64,000 nt of DNA, from contig NC_049997.1 of NCBI RefSeq assembly GCF_000003815.2, positions 11,894,459 to 11,958,458 on the forward strand. Direction: 5' to 3'. Shown here piece by piece: positions 36,948 to 58,740 of this stretch. Source of the stretch: Branchiostoma floridae. Lineage: Eukaryota > Chordata > Leptocardii > Amphioxiformes > Branchiostomatidae. The stretch's first letter is position 1, and each line of letters opens with the position of its first letter. The notes beneath the pieces are model-generated. The model had not been told where the DNA came from. It was given only the letters and a program-made list of their open reading frames with translations, and made no database searches. The translations under genes were made by a program, and so were the position numbers.

Positions 36948-38033
36948 TAACGGCACTGAACTTTAATCCAACACATTCCAACAAATTCTAAACTGAACCA
37001 TGAATAAACAAGCGGGCTTTAGCGCATTCTGGAAACTGTTTAGTGCATTGTTTACTATGTTTCCCCGGCCATTGCTACACACGCATTGGTCTGCCACTTT
37101 CTGTTGTGTCGCGAGAAAATAACATTTCAAAGACAGTGTAACTGATAGCAAGTCCTTTGGATTTCTATTCACAGTGGAACTTTTATCCCACACAAATAAT
37201 ATAACAAGGCTGTTTATCTATGGATTTCATATTTACAACGACAAATTAGTATCAATCGGCAGGCACTTACTCAAGGTTAAATTGGCAAATCAGCATGTCG
37301 GTAAACTGCTGATAGCAGCGATCAAAACACGGCCCGAAAATACATCAACCAGCGGCAAATCCGTTCTGCTGTTCCACTACACAGTTATGACGTTCTATGA
37401 AACTTTTCATCCGTTGTTTGGTCAGCAAATGGTGGCAAAATACGTTGTTTGTGAATGGTTCCCCAAAAATATCCCCGCAAAACACAGTACAAACTCCCTA
37501 CAGCACGTCCCCCATGTGGGGCTGTAATAGTATCGCCAGTGAGATCCGTCCTACTGGCCTTTGGATGTGATCACTTTCAAAAATAGGGGTGAAGGGGCGT
37601 GCTGAAATATGATTCAAAATGGCGCGTGTTCGGATTTCCACTGAATTTGCGTAACAAAGCCTGACCCTGTACTTTAAAGAGGGATACTTCAAGGCATGTT
37701 GGTTGTGTTGGATGGACAGTTTATTGATATTTCACTATATTTACTGTCATGATGATTGTGTAATGTGAGGACGAAGAGCTGCTTGAAATTACAATCGCTG
37801 CCCTCTTCCCACGGCTTGATTAACAGCATGAAAACATACCAGAAGATTGATTAACTTGTCACTGCAACATGCGATCTTTGTGAGCTCAAACTTACAAGGT
37901 TTTAAGTCGTATACCTTACTGGTCTTGTAAAGCACTCAAAAGAATTTGCAAACCGGAGCTAGTTTTTGACTGACAGATGGGTTCTGAAAAGTGTTGGATT
38001 AAAGTTGCGTTGGATTAAAGTTCAGTGCCGTTA
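36948..38033. mobile_element. TA-flanked inverted-repeat element, ACGGCACTGAACTTTAATCC ends
   Basis: 25-bp perfect inverted ends (TAACGGCACTGAAC ... and complement) at 36948-36972 and 38009-38033, bounded by TA, as in Tc1/mariner-type insertions. The right end has a second GTTGGATTAAAG block. The interior holds one 117-codon frame (37174-37527) with no recognisable transposase motif, so the element looks non-autonomous. Confidence 0.7.
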
Positions 38034-38204
38034 TCTAAACCTCAACACGAAGATACTTTGTAAACTCACAAAACACTTTGTAAAACAGAATGTAAAATCC
38101 AACGTCACTCTAGTAACGTTATCGTCGTATACATCTTTTAAAAGCTTCTAAAACGTGTATAGCTGGCAAGTGTGATAGATTTTTCAAAGCTCTAAGGGCT
38201 TTTG

Positions 38205-39800
38205 CTAAAGGTTTATTGCGTCATTCGAATCAAAGTCAATGGTCACGCGCATGTAGTGGTTAGAGGGCATTGACCTTGCGTCTTGTCCCTGGTCGGACTG
38301 ATCCATTACAGGTTGGGGGTGCAGATATCCCTCACTACTTTTGTTTTCTTGAACAGCAGTTGATGGCTGATCTTTCTGTGCTCGCACATTCTTTTTTTGA
38401 AAAGTTCCAAGAAACTGCTCTTGGCCTTGCTCTTGGCTGTAGTCCCTATCAGGACCGCCCGATGGCGTTTCTGTGGCGTTGATCATTGGAATCATCTCTG
38501 GCATTCGGCTTCCACCTGTCTCGGTGGAATCACCGTTTAAATTTGATCGTCGCCTCTGTCTTTTCCTGCTCTTATTCCTTATACAAAGGAAGAAGAATAT
38601 ACACGTCAAGATCAGCGTAACAACCGAACACCCAACGCCAACAAGAACGACAAGTCCAATGTACTTCGTCTTCATGCAGTTTTTGTCACAGTCATCAGAT
38701 GACACATTTATGAACTTCATCGTTGAGAAGAGCGTTCCTGGCGGAATCTCTGTGAATGACATGGACGTTTGCTCCGATTCAGTGGACGAAACTGAAGTTG
38801 AGACGATGCTGCAGTTGTCTAACATTGGGGTCGAAAACTCTTCAATACTTAGTCCACTGTAGAGTAGAGGGTGTGAACATACTAGGGTGTCCTGAAGACT
38901 GTTTTCTAAACATATCTTCGCATGTAGCAAGTCACAATCGCAGTTCCATGGATTTCCAGAAACATGCATTTCCATAAGGGGAGAAAAGGTCTTGCATGAA
39001 AGTGTTTTGATCATATTTCCGTCCATCCACAGTGAGCGAAGTTCATCCAACTGGTAAAAGCAGTTACTCGGGATGTCGCTGATAGTATTGTAAGATAACT
39101 TCAATGTTTCTGTTTGTACTGGTAAGTCTCTACACGGAACTTCTGTAAAACGGTTGTAAGAAAGGTCCAAATACGAAACCATCAACCCGTCAAAACTATC
39201 ACCCTCCAATGTTGTTAGTTTGTTGTAAGACAGATCAAGATATTTCAGAAGATGTAATCTTAAGAATGCATGTGGCTCGATGTGTTCTAGCTGATTACTA
39301 GCGAGGTTTAGTGAAATCATGCTATCTAGACCTTTAAATGTGTCGTTATTAATGATTGTGAGTTTGTTGTTGTTTAGACGTAGTTGCTTCAACTGGGAAA
39401 TAGTTTCGAAAGCATCTTGTTCAATGTCAATCAGATCATTACCACCCAGAAATAGACTTGTGAGATTCGTCACTCCAACGAAAGTGTTATTTCTTAAAAC
39501 CACTAAGGCGTTGTTCTCAATGTTGAGAAGTTTCAGACTGGAAAGATTTCTTAAAAATCCAAGTGGGATGTCTTGAAGCATGTTACCGCTAAGGTCAAGG
39601 GTGACGGTGACGTCAGGAATACCGTTAATGGCCGTCATGATGTTTTTGAAACTGCAGTCTACTTCGAACTGCATCTCGGGAGTCAGAACACAGGTGCAAA
39701 GTGTGTTGTCACCGCGAAAGCAGGCCGTGTATTGTGCCTCTGTCACGTAAACGTGAAGAAAGCACAGAGCGGTTGCCACCATAACAGAAAAGCTCGACAT
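38205..39800 (-). CDS. Single-pass leucine-rich repeat receptor, single coding exon, 531 aa
   Basis: One uninterrupted reading frame with a complete receptor layout. Signal peptide residues 1-22, then a Cys-rich LRR N-cap (CFRGDNTLCTCV, VDCS). About nine LRRs of the LxxLxLxxNxL type follow (for example LDLSGNMLQDIP, LRLNNNKLTII, YLDLSYNKLTTL). A C-terminal cap starts NPWNCDCDL and is followed by a Ser/Thr stalk. One hydrophobic span (YIGLVVLVGVGCSVV...) precedes a basic stop-transfer RNKSRKRQRRR. The cytosolic tail is about 125 aa, with tyrosines in EGYLHP and NHYMRV and a C-terminal INL that could be a class II PDZ ligand. No TIR or Ig domain is seen. Just upstream of the ATG a pyrimidine tract and CTCTAG (39813-39818) look like an acceptor, so a 5' UTR exon, perhaps ending at the GTAGG donor near 40239, is likely. 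AATAAA overlaps the final codons. Ligand unknown; I cannot name an orthologue. Confidence 0.88.
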   Translation of the reverse strand: MSSFSVMVATALCFLHVYVTEAQYTACFRGDNTLCTCVLTPEMQFEVDCSFKNIMTAINGIPDVTVTLDLSGNMLQDIPLGFLRNLSSLKLLNIENNALVVLRNNTFVGVTNLTSLFLGGNDLIDIEQDAFETISQLKQLRLNNNKLTIINNDTFKGLDSMISLNLASNQLEHIEPHAFLRLHLLKYLDLSYNKLTTLEGDSFDGLMVSYLDLSYNRFTEVPCRDLPVQTETLKLSYNTISDIPSNCFYQLDELRSLWMDGNMIKTLSCKTFSPLMEMHVSGNPWNCDCDLLHAKICLENSLQDTLVCSHPLLYSGLSIEEFSTPMLDNCSIVSTSVSSTESEQTSMSFTEIPPGTLFSTMKFINVSSDDCDKNCMKTKYIGLVVLVGVGCSVVTLILTCIFFFLCIRNKSRKRQRRRSNLNGDSTETGGSRMPEMIPMINATETPSGGPDRDYSQEQGQEQFLGTFQKKNVRAQKDQPSTAVQENKSSEGYLHPQPVMDQSDQGQDARSMPSNHYMRVTIDFDSNDAINL

Positions 39801-40601
39801 CTTTGACGGTTGCTAGAGTCCAAAAGAAAGAAAAAGAAACAAGGTTAAACAAGTTATAGTGTGGGTGTCAAGAACTAGTTGAATATGGCTCCCGCCCACA
39901 CAAATAGCAAAGTAACTGTAGACCTATTCAAACTCTTTGAACCTCAGAATCTGCATACTGTACCACTTTTCAGTTTTCTAATATTTATATAAAAGATTCT
40001 GTCCGTATCAAAATTCATAACGCTTTCCCCTTCGGGAAATAGTGGTTGTACTTTTGCGATTTTCATTAGTGATCGCATTTTTGGTAACTAACTTACCTTT
40101 GTAAACCTTGTGCACAGAAACGTAATGCCTAAACGATATGGGGAGTAGCACAAAATGAACAGTGGCAAATGAACGATCTGTATGTCATGAAGCTTAAACT
40201 AACCGTGTCACCACACTGTACAGAAGGATACAACCTACCTTTCAGATCTTCAAGTTCCAAGGCTGTGAACACTGAGGAATTTATAAACTTTCTCTCAAGA
40301 GAAATAGCGTAACCTCGTTCGTCACTCAGAGGTAAAATGCGTAAGACCAAGGGTGCGGGATATCTTAGAAGAAGGCGAAAGTCCACTTCCTCAATGACGT
40401 AATGTTGTACAAAGTTCATGTGGCATGACCCTTGAAGAGTCAATATCCTCACCCGTTCGCCGTTTCAAACTTGATACTCCAATTGATTGTCAATTGTTTT
40501 TAATTATTTTCGAATTTCTTTGCGCTTTTTTGTGTGCTAAGCTTTTACAATGGGGTTGGCTCTGATATGTTGTGTCACTGTTTGTGGTTTGTTCAACATA
40601 T

Positions 40602-40715
40602 AATGACTATAGGTTTTAATGACTTAATAACTATAGGTTTCAATGACTTAATGACTATAGGTTTTAATGACTTAATGATTATAGTTTCAATGACTTAATG
40701 ACTATTGGTTTTATA
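40602..40715. repeat. 24-bp tandem repeat
   Basis: About five copies of a TAATGACTATAGGTTT-type unit with few changes. Confidence 0.75.
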
Positions 40716-40775
40716 AGACTTTCTACAAACACCAGTCTAAGATACTTACGTCTATATAGGAAGTATCTATTAGTG

Positions 40776-40817
40776 ACAATGACAATGACAATGACAATGA
40801 CAATGCCAATGACAATG
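40776..40817. repeat. TGACAA microsatellite
   Basis: Seven near-perfect hexamers TGACAA, followed by ATGATGTTTATTGCATG. The block may be the 3' tail of an old non-LTR element; that is only a suggestion. Confidence 0.6.
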
Positions 40818-42175
40818 ATGTTTATTGCATGTTCATGCCCCAATGGGGCTAAATGCATTAAGTTTGATATAAAGTTAATGACAACAAATAAACAATGATA
40901 TATTCTAATAATAACTATTTTCTACAAGCTTCTTTAGTAAGAACGTTCTCTTGAAGCTCTGGTTTCTACTAGACAAAATACACTTGAAAACGGTTTGTCT
41001 ATAGCTTCACGTAGTTTAACGAGATTACGTCATACAGGCTCAACCCGCACATGTATACACAGTTTTGTACACCTGTTGTTTAACATCATTGACGTTTTCG
41101 AAAACTGTAGGTTAATGTGTTTCTTCTTATTTCTTCACGCCAACGTGTCTTTTCGCGATTTGGATATCAAATTTCGACATCTTCAACCATAACAACGTTT
41201 CTTCTCCTGTCTAATCTTCAAACGAGTTCAACTTTTTCATTTTGGGCCAAATGACCTGACATTTGCCATTGGTACGGAGTGGGCATTAGCTTGTAACATA
41301 TAGTCATCATGTCAAATAGTTTTTATATAGATAGCCCTGTAATATTGCAATTGCCACAGATAGTGCTCGTGTTAGGCTAAACACAGATCATAAACACATA
41401 TCGTCTCCGTATCTTTTGTATTTCCCTGCTTTACGTTGTTTGTACAGCCCAGTACGTAAAAAGATAGTGCGTAAAAAAACTCATTTATCTGTAACAAAAA
41501 CGCACCGTAATCGTTTATGTTGTTTCTATTTCTATGCACTACTGGGCAAAGCCCCTTTTAGGGGCATCCCGCCCAGGTTTACTGTACATTGTTCCAAGGC
41601 TAACCCTTAATGATGGCCTCCGGCTAGTTTGGCTGGTAGTCCTGGCTGTATTTCTTTTTATAAATCAAGCCAAATGAAAGCAAATCAAAACGCCAGGTAA
41701 ATCATTTTCGAACTTGACCTTCCTTTCCACAACAGCTACCCATCTATCAAATATCATGAAGATAAAATCCCGCAGCTTCTTGAGTTATGCTGTTGACATA
41801 CATACAGACCCACACCATAGCCAATACACCATGAACCGATGACATAACCTGCCATAGTGCGTGGGTCAAGGTCGCGTCCAGGGGCATCTAGGGACACCGT
41901 CGAACTGAGCGGGAGGACAACAGTCTAGTTAGCACAATAGAGTATTACAGTATGTAGACTAGGACTGAATGAGTGCGTGTGTGTCGGAGATCCCAGAATG
42001 AAATAGTCTACCCGACTGACTACGCTGGCTATTATTATAGGGAGAATAATTTGGCAGAGTTTTGCTACCAGAGGAGTTGTTCGACCAGAGCTTTAATAGG
42101 GGAAACATGAACCTTGGCGTGGACTGACTCTCCTGGCAAATTTCCCGATTTGGGGCCTGGTGGAGGCTATTAGGA

Positions 42176-45100
42176 ATGAAAGTGCTCGGCTTGCTGATCG
42201 TGTTAGCGGGATGTTTCTGCGGCCGGGACGCACAGTTCCCGCGGGTGTGCACCAGCGATGTCGCCCTGAACAGTAAGGAGTGCTGCCCGGTACCGCCGGG
42301 GTTCACCGAACCGTGCGGCGGAGCTGGTCGGGGACACTGCGCCGACACCCCCGACCCCACCGTGGAAGACCCCGCCTGGAAAAAAGCGTATCACGTGGAT
42401 GACCGGCGCCACTGGCCGACAGTGTTTTTTAACAGAACTTGCTCATGTGAAGGCAACTTCATGGGGTACGACTGCACAAGGTGTATCTGGGGATACCGTG
42501 GGGCCAACTGCGAAACAAAACAACAGCCAGGTGTCCGTAGAAACATCAAGGACATAAGTTCTGAAGAGAAAAACAAGTACCAGTGCTACTTTAACCGCGC
42601 CAAGAATACTCCAAGTGACTTCGTCTTCGCTCTGGAATTTAAAGAAAACATCAGGGGAAGTGAAGACCTCGCCAACATCTCAGTGTATGACTTCTTAGTG
42701 GCGACGCATTACTACGCCAGCCGTGAAACCATGCCGCCCTTCAACACAGGTAACGGAGCATTTCTAAAATGTCGTCCGATTGTTCAAAACGCGTGTCCTT
42801 AAATCGCGGACAGAGTTAAATATTTAACCCGTAAAGAGTCATGTGAGGAAAGATCACTGGTCTTTTACTATGAACAATGCAAGGTCTGTAACCCATACCT
42901 TAACCCAGTTCTTCAGTACAGACTACAGTATATCATCACTCGGCGTTAAACAGACGGAGAACAAGCTGTGAGTCCGACTCAAATGAACGACCATATATAT
43001 ACTATAATAGCATTGTCGTTCGCTTGGTATGCTCACATCATCATGCATGTTAGTGCAGCCCACATCAAAACATAGAAACGGCAAAATTTTCCACGTAAGT
43101 GGCCAAAGTAGTCTACAAATCAAGAACAATTCATAGAATTCTCGATCGTGTAGTTTTGAAAACGGGAATGAAATACGGTGTTTCGATGTGCATATACTTA
43201 CACGTCATTACCTTCGCCAGACGGTTATGTTTGGTGATATTCACAGAGTACTTTAATACTATCACAAGATGTTCATTAAATGTCATACTCCCCAAGCAGA
43301 GATTAGGCTCTGGTTAGTTTTTGGAGACAGGTGCGAGGGGTAGTCAATAAGTTCTCGGCCTCACCCAGAAATATTTGGCACAACCAAGGAGGTTAAAGAA
43401 TCACTTTAACCTCCTTGGCACAACTCAGATTTCGAAGCATAGATGTCAAATATAAAGTCTTGATATGTCATAAAATGAATGTGTGCCAAAAATCAAATTA
43501 TTGTGATCATCACTTTACAGGCCACACCTAGTAACGGTAAGTAAGAGAGAAGGACAGAACCATAGAGCTGCGACCTGAGGTGTGCGGGTCAACTTGCGCA
43601 TGCGCTGCTGAAATGCAGACACCCAATCCTTTCTACTTGAAATAGGAAGGGAATCCTCATCTAATATTTTGACAATGTCTTCAATTTTGACAATGCGCGA
43701 GCAGAAGACATGAGGAAAATGTTCGCGGTGGTTTTTAGTTCGCGGTAAAGCTGCCACCGCGAACATAAAATCACCGCGAAAGTTTCTGTATTTACAAAAA
43801 TACATTTTTTTCATGCGATGTTAACAATACAGTCACGGACATTGCTTTTGTACAAAATACCTGTTACTTTGTTATCCAGGTATCTGTCAGGATGAGGACG
43901 ACTGTACCCTGGACTTCGCGCATGATGGCTCGGGGTTTCTCACCTGGCACCGCGCGTACGTGCTGGAGGTTGAGCGGGCCCTACAGGAGGTCAACGGCGA
44001 CCCGGACTGGACCATGCCGTACTGGGACTGGGGCGCCGCGGAGAAGAACCAGTGCGACATCTGCACCAACGAGTACGTCGGCGCTAACAACAAGCACGGT
44101 GACATAGACACGGGGTCTCTCTTCGCTAGCTGGCGGACGATCTGCGAAGATCTAGACCCGTCCGACAATGCCACCTACATGAACCACACCAGACCGTGCA
44201 ATGTGACCAATGCCAGTGGGAAGCTGAAGAGGAACCCCGGCCACGCGGACACGAGAAGACTCGGGGAGGCAATAACTCACCTGCCGCTAGCGACTGAGGT
44301 AGACTTTGCCCTCAGCTTCCCCGTGTACGACACGCCCCCTTACAGCTCAGCATCGAACTGCAGCTTTCGGAACTTATTGGAAGGGAACGCCGACACCAGT
44401 ACCGGCAAGACTAGGAGAGAAATGTGAGCAGAATGCTCCCCAATTTTTATCGGCATAAAGTTTAAATGGGTACTCCATTTTGTGGGTGGGCGCTTACATC
44501 TGCTCGGAGTTTATAGGCAGAAGACGCAGGCCATGTTATGACTGTTCGTTCTGCGTTCAGCTAGTATATAACTAGTAGTAGTATCCATTATTTTATCATA
44601 CTGCTGCTGGGTTCCCTGACACAGAGTTAGGAACAATCTGTTAGTCTTCACATCGCGCTGCTGCCATGCCTCTGTCCAGCTTATCACCAAGCAGATCCTA
44701 CATACATGGCATAAAATAGTACCAAACTGGTCAAGGAGTGTATTCAGCCCAAAGTTGTCCATTTGCCTTGTTAACATTTTCCCGGTAGCGAAACACACTC
44801 CTAAGCCGGCTTCACTCCTCTGACAGCTTTTGATACTGTGTTATGCTACCGTAGGATCTGCTTCGAGATTACTGTCAAGCTGGTTTATGCAGATATCGCT
44901 CAGCTTTGATTATCCCCCCATGCACAGAATCTCCGCCAACGGCACGGTGCTGGTCCCCGAAGCTATCACCCTGCACGACGAAGTGCATATATACCTGAAC
45001 GGCACGATGTCTAACGTCCCCACCGCACCGAACGACCCCATGTTCTTCCTGCATCACTGTAACGTCGACCGCTTGCTGGAGACGTGGATACGCCGACACG

Positions 45101-46234
45101 GGTGAGTGTCGTCATCTGAGAGAAAGTTCTCATTTTCTTGGGTTGAATGCTGTGTACATTGTCGCTACTGATGTTTATTTGTCGTGTTATCAATATTCTT
45201 CGAGTTAAAGTAGTTTTTCATGTGCCTGTCGAAGCCTATTTCTAATAACACATGCATCCCCCATGCATTCCTATTTCTAATAACACATGCATCATTATTT
45301 CTGCCCTTGGTGCTGATTTGTCACCATCACTCCTGTCCTTAGTGCTGATTGGACATCACCACCCCTGTCTTTGATGCTGATTGGTCATCACCATCCTGTC
45401 CTTGGTGCTGAATTGTCATTATCAAGCCCCCCACCCCCACCCACCCCGGGCACAAACACACACCCATGTCCTGTTTTTAAATACGTATCTCTATTCATTT
45501 TTGTCCTTTGTGCTGATTGGCCATCTCCATTCCAGTCTTGGTGCTGTCACTTTGACTTGACTTGTTACTGAGTCGTATATACTTACATTGTTTCAATTTT
45601 TTTTTTCGTATACGATGCTTTACCCAGCATTATAGACATATCTGATTGATTGATTGATCTATCGATGAATCGATTGGTTGATCGATTGATTTTCAGGGCC
45701 CCAGAGTCTGCTCTGCCGGAGATAGGTGCGCCGCCCGGCCATAACCGCCATGAGCACATCGTGCCGTTCTTCCCGCCATACAGCCACACCCACATGTTCA
45801 AACCCTCCATAGAACTAGGATACGACTACCAGGAACTTCACAACAAAGGTACAATATAGTTTCCTGGTCAGACAGACGTTTTTGTCTTGAATTTGATTCA
45901 TAGGACTCACCAAATGCGTGTCGAGTTGTCCTATGAATACTCATTCAGCTTAAACGTAACTTTACGTTACTGGGACGTCAGCAAAGGTCAGAGGTGGCTA
46001 GAAGTCTGTGGCGTCCTCCGTCTTTTATGCTAATGATAATATGTTCCACTGTTATCCTCCCATGTAGGACCGCCGGGTGGAAAGAGCTACATGGGACAGT
46101 GCAGCCCAGAACCGCAAGGGGGCGTGTATGCCTGGATGGGGATTGGCATGGGGTTAGGGCTGGCACTTGTGTTTGGAGTCACCTGTGTTATGGTGTTCAT
46201 CTCCTGCAGAGAGCAAGAGTATCAGGAGATATGA
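42176..46234 (+). CDS. TYR: Tyrosinase, type I membrane copper oxidase, 5 coding exons, 544 aa
   Basis: Coding exons: 42176-42749, 43880-44423, 44904-45101, 45697-45848, 46068-46234 (TGA); phases close to 1635 nt. The signal peptide MKVLGLLIVLAGCFC leads into a Cys-rich, EGF-like N-terminal region (CSCEGNFMGYDCTRCIWGY). CuA ligands lie in ATHYY, DFAHD and LTWHRAYVLEVE, followed by the PYWDWG signature. CuB ligands lie in LHDEVHIYLNGTM and NDPMFFLHHCNVD. GHNRHEHIVPFFP follows, as in vertebrate tyrosinase. A single transmembrane span (about VYAWMGIGMGLGLALVFGV) ends in a short cytosolic tail, REQEYQEI. The family oxidises tyrosine and DOPA to dopaquinone for melanin or cuticle pigments. TYR and TYRP-type paralogues cannot be told apart with certainty here, so the symbol is tentative. 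The exon 3 acceptor is chosen at CTCAG/C because only that one keeps frame. The gene is convergent with the phosphatase gene. Confidence 0.92.
43718..43797. mobile_element. GTTCGCGG-family fragment in tyrosinase intron 1
   Basis: The core ATGTTCGCGGTGG ... CCACCGCGAACAT is conserved. The outer end remains on the right only (TTTCTGTATTTACA); the left end is not recognisable. Confidence 0.6.
45295..45545. repeat. CTGTCCTTGGTGCTGATTGG repeat (tyrosinase intron 3)
   Basis: Five to six units of 30-60 bp carry the complement of the RE1-like core, the best being CCTGTCCTTGGTGCTGAA at 45395-45412. Confidence 0.75.
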
Positions 46235-46702
46235 TATGACATGATATACTAAGCCACCAACATACTCACCTTGCAGATACAAGGTTCCAGTTTGGCATTA
46301 ACTTTGACCGGATCACACAAAATGGGATGCAAATCATGTGTTTGCACTTCAGATTTTATGGGTATAGCAATAGCTATGTATTTCTATTTCTTAAAAACCT
46401 AGTTCATCATAGCTTTTTTGTGTCTCAACGTCGATAATGCAGCAAATACTTCCTGGCAGAAGTGAATGATAAAGGTAACTTAAGGTAATGCGGCATTGTC
46501 GCCTGCTCGTTTATACCCAGATAGTACATTGGGTATTTGCGATCTCTTATATGGGATGGACAGACAGAGACTATGTTTTGTACCATGTATATGTAGTGAT
46601 ATATGTTGATTTATTAGGACTCGATGTAATCTGTATCTGTGTTATATTTCATCAGAACCTACCTCCCTCATGACCTCAATGAAAAGATTTGAGCTTCTCA
46701 TG

Positions 46703-46708
46703 AATAAA
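46703..46708 (+). promoter_or_regulatory. Tyrosinase polyadenylation signal
   Basis: AATAAA about 470 bp past the tyrosinase stop, the first canonical signal on this strand. Confidence 0.6.
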
Positions 46709-46770
46709 CTCTACATGTATGTACACAAAGACAAAATACAACAAATCATTATGGATACACAATTGTGATT

Positions 46771-46776
46771 TTTATT
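46771..46776 (-). promoter_or_regulatory. Receptor phosphatase polyadenylation signal
   Basis: AATAAA on the minus strand about 650 bp past the phosphatase stop. It lies only 63 bp beyond the tyrosinase signal, so the two convergent transcripts may overlap slightly. Confidence 0.55.
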
Positions 46777-47425
46777 TCTACTTTTTTTTAGAAGTTACAA
46801 AAGCATACTAGAAAAGAGTTTAAGTTTTATCTGCTACATAAAAGTCTTATCGAACAGAAAAACAAAAATCTATTATCAGTTATTTGTAGTGTGTGCTTAG
46901 CAAGGAAAAGCAAGAACCTTTAAACAAGACTTGGTCTCAATAACTTGACAGGTGGCCAGCACCCTTCCTGACATCTGCCTTAAACTTATAACTTGTCAGC
47001 AGCTCTTCTGAATAATCCATATCATCATTGTTCATTGTTAAAATTGCTCTGACTAATTGTGTGAACAAACATTATTGGTCTCTTGTCATCAAAATGTCCT
47101 ATCAATGTATCCTATTACATGACACTGTAGATATCTAACCATAGTTGCTACATATACAGTCAAACCCACACTAGTGACCAACTGTCTGGAATCACTGGGC
47201 CATTGTGAACACTCTTGACATTAACCTTCAGCCCACTAAGGGCGCCATTTGACACCAAATTTGTACTGGTTATGGGTTAGGCATCAGGGAGAAGGTTAAG
47301 AATCCTGTCTGAAGTGTACTGACCATTTCCTTCATATCAGTTACTAAACAGGGTTGACAATGTGGCTGTTGTCCTCTTGTTCATTATATTAATTGATTCC
47401 AAGTGACTCAAATGGCAGAGATGGT

Positions 47426-57240
<9,815 letters not shown>

Positions 57241-57246
57241 GGTCAG

Positions 57247-57346
57247 NNNNNNNNNNNNNNNNNNNNNNNNNNNNNNNNNNNNNNNNNNNNNNNNNNNNNN
57301 NNNNNNNNNNNNNNNNNNNNNNNNNNNNNNNNNNNNNNNNNNNNNN
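57247..57346. other. Assembly gap (100 N)
   Basis: Exactly 100 N, which usually marks a gap of unknown length. It begins six bases upstream of the phosphatase start codon, so that gene's 5' UTR and promoter are partly missing, and it cuts close to the left end of a fold-back element. Confidence 1.
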
Positions 57347-57352
57347 AACTCT

Positions 57353-57602
57353 TAAGGCCCCCTCTCACTTTACGTGCGGCACGCTTGCGGCATTGCCGCG
57401 TTCGTTCACTGCGTCACCATTTTGTTAGATTCTTCGATTTTTTATGATTCAGATATTGCGCAATACGTAAAAGTATAACATAAAAGACGACAAAATATAC
57501 AACAAGTAAGAAAATTCGTTCTTTATCTCTGAAATTCGTTGAGCATCTTCCGAACGCAGCAATGCCGCAAGCGTGCCGCACGTCAAGTGAGAGGGGGCCT
57601 TT
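57353..57602. mobile_element. 250-bp fold-back MITE, AAGGCCCCCTCTCACTT ends
   Basis: Facing arms of about 45 bp (GGCCCCCTCTCACTT, GTGCGGCACGCTTGCGGCAT). TTAA on the left and TTTA on the right suggest a decayed TTAA-type duplication. The left end lies seven bases from an assembly gap. Confidence 0.7.
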
Positions 57603-58518
57603 AGAGTTTAACGCCTCAACTCTCAGATACCCTAAGACATTGTCTGTCATTGTCAAAAGTAACCAGACGTTTTGAAGAAATGGTTGTAGTTCTATGATTA
57701 AGGCTGCTTCTAAAATAAAGTCCTATACGCAACAATCGGTGACAATGTTTACTTTTCAGGTGCGTATTGTTTGCCTTGTGGGCGGTAGAGATCAGGGGGA
57801 TATTATTACACTATCAGTTACACGTTCGGCCATGTTAACATTTATGGTCCTTTAACGGCCAGGTCATATAAATCCGCCACCCAGAAAAAATGCGTCAAAA
57901 GAAATCTCCGATGCAATGTCACTCAGTGTAATACACTTCTGTATATCTAAACTGTATATACTTGGGGTGATTCACTAGCAATCCCTTATAATACCTCCTT
58001 GCTTAAACACACTGTCTTTCGGATGTATGTAACCCAACGAATAAATGATGATGGAGGATCGAATCCGGGAGGATATTTGTACATTTGTTACAGTCATATT
58101 TCTAGGGTTTTACGCCACATGACTGTGTCGATAAAAGGTACTGGAAGTTGTTGGCCTTAGCTGGTAACATTCAGTCTAGTTTGATTTCCGACCTGTTTGT
58201 ACTTTTTAACGACTACTAGTGCACTATAGCTATTTGTACATGACGACTTCGGAACGCACCTGAGCAATTTCAACTTTTGGTGACCCTTGCTCGTGGTTAT
58301 GTGCTTTAGACGATCTATGGTAATGTGTCGAACCAAAGTTCTCGGTATCATTTGTTTTCATCAAGACCAAAACTGTTACGACAATTTTCGATCGCTACTG
58401 TAAAAGTTGTTGTTCAGTAGTAAGAGGGTTATCAATTTTCTTATTCGCTGACAATGAATATCACATGACAAGTTAACACACGTAAATGAAAATGTATGGC
58501 GACCACAAATAGCCCCTT
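57603..58518. other. Intergenic region between phosphatase and AIG1 genes
   Basis: No supported gene. Both neighbours are on the minus strand, so the 5' flank of the phosphatase gene and the 3' flank of the CARD-AIG1-AIG1 gene meet here. Confidence 0.5.
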
Positions 58519-58524
58519 TTTATT
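58519..58524 (-). promoter_or_regulatory. CARD-AIG1-AIG1 polyadenylation signal
   Basis: AATAAA on the minus strand about 217 bp downstream of the stop codon. Confidence 0.55.
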
Positions 58525-58740
58525 GTGGACGGGACAAGCTATAAATCACATTCAATTGGGGGCCATTCCATTATTGAAGCAAAGGGATGGAAGAACGTTG
58601 TTTTCCACGTAGCAGTACAGCTCGGGAACGGTACATTGACATATATATAATAGTGTACGATCACCTGCTTCTGATGTTTGAATCACTCTAGCACAAGGGA
58701 AAAGGTAAGAATGCAAACGTCTTATACAATAGTATACTGG

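Larger units (their letters stand above)
39812..42175. other. Intergenic region between LRR receptor and tyrosinase
   Basis: These two genes diverge, so both promoters lie here. A donor-like GTAGG on the minus strand near 40239 may end a 5' UTR exon of the LRR gene. Short tandem repeats lie at 40602-40817. No other gene is supported. Confidence 0.5.

Noticed and set aside
37174-37527. 117-aa plus-strand frame as a gene
   Set aside because: Lies wholly inside an inverted-repeat element, has no known motif and no evidence of splicing or conservation.
40129-40452. 107-aa minus-strand frame upstream of the LRR receptor
   Set aside because: No domain; the region is better explained as possible 5' UTR exon and promoter.
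42203-42576. Minus-strand frames opposite tyrosinase exon 1
   Set aside because: GC-rich antisense shadows of a well-supported coding exon.
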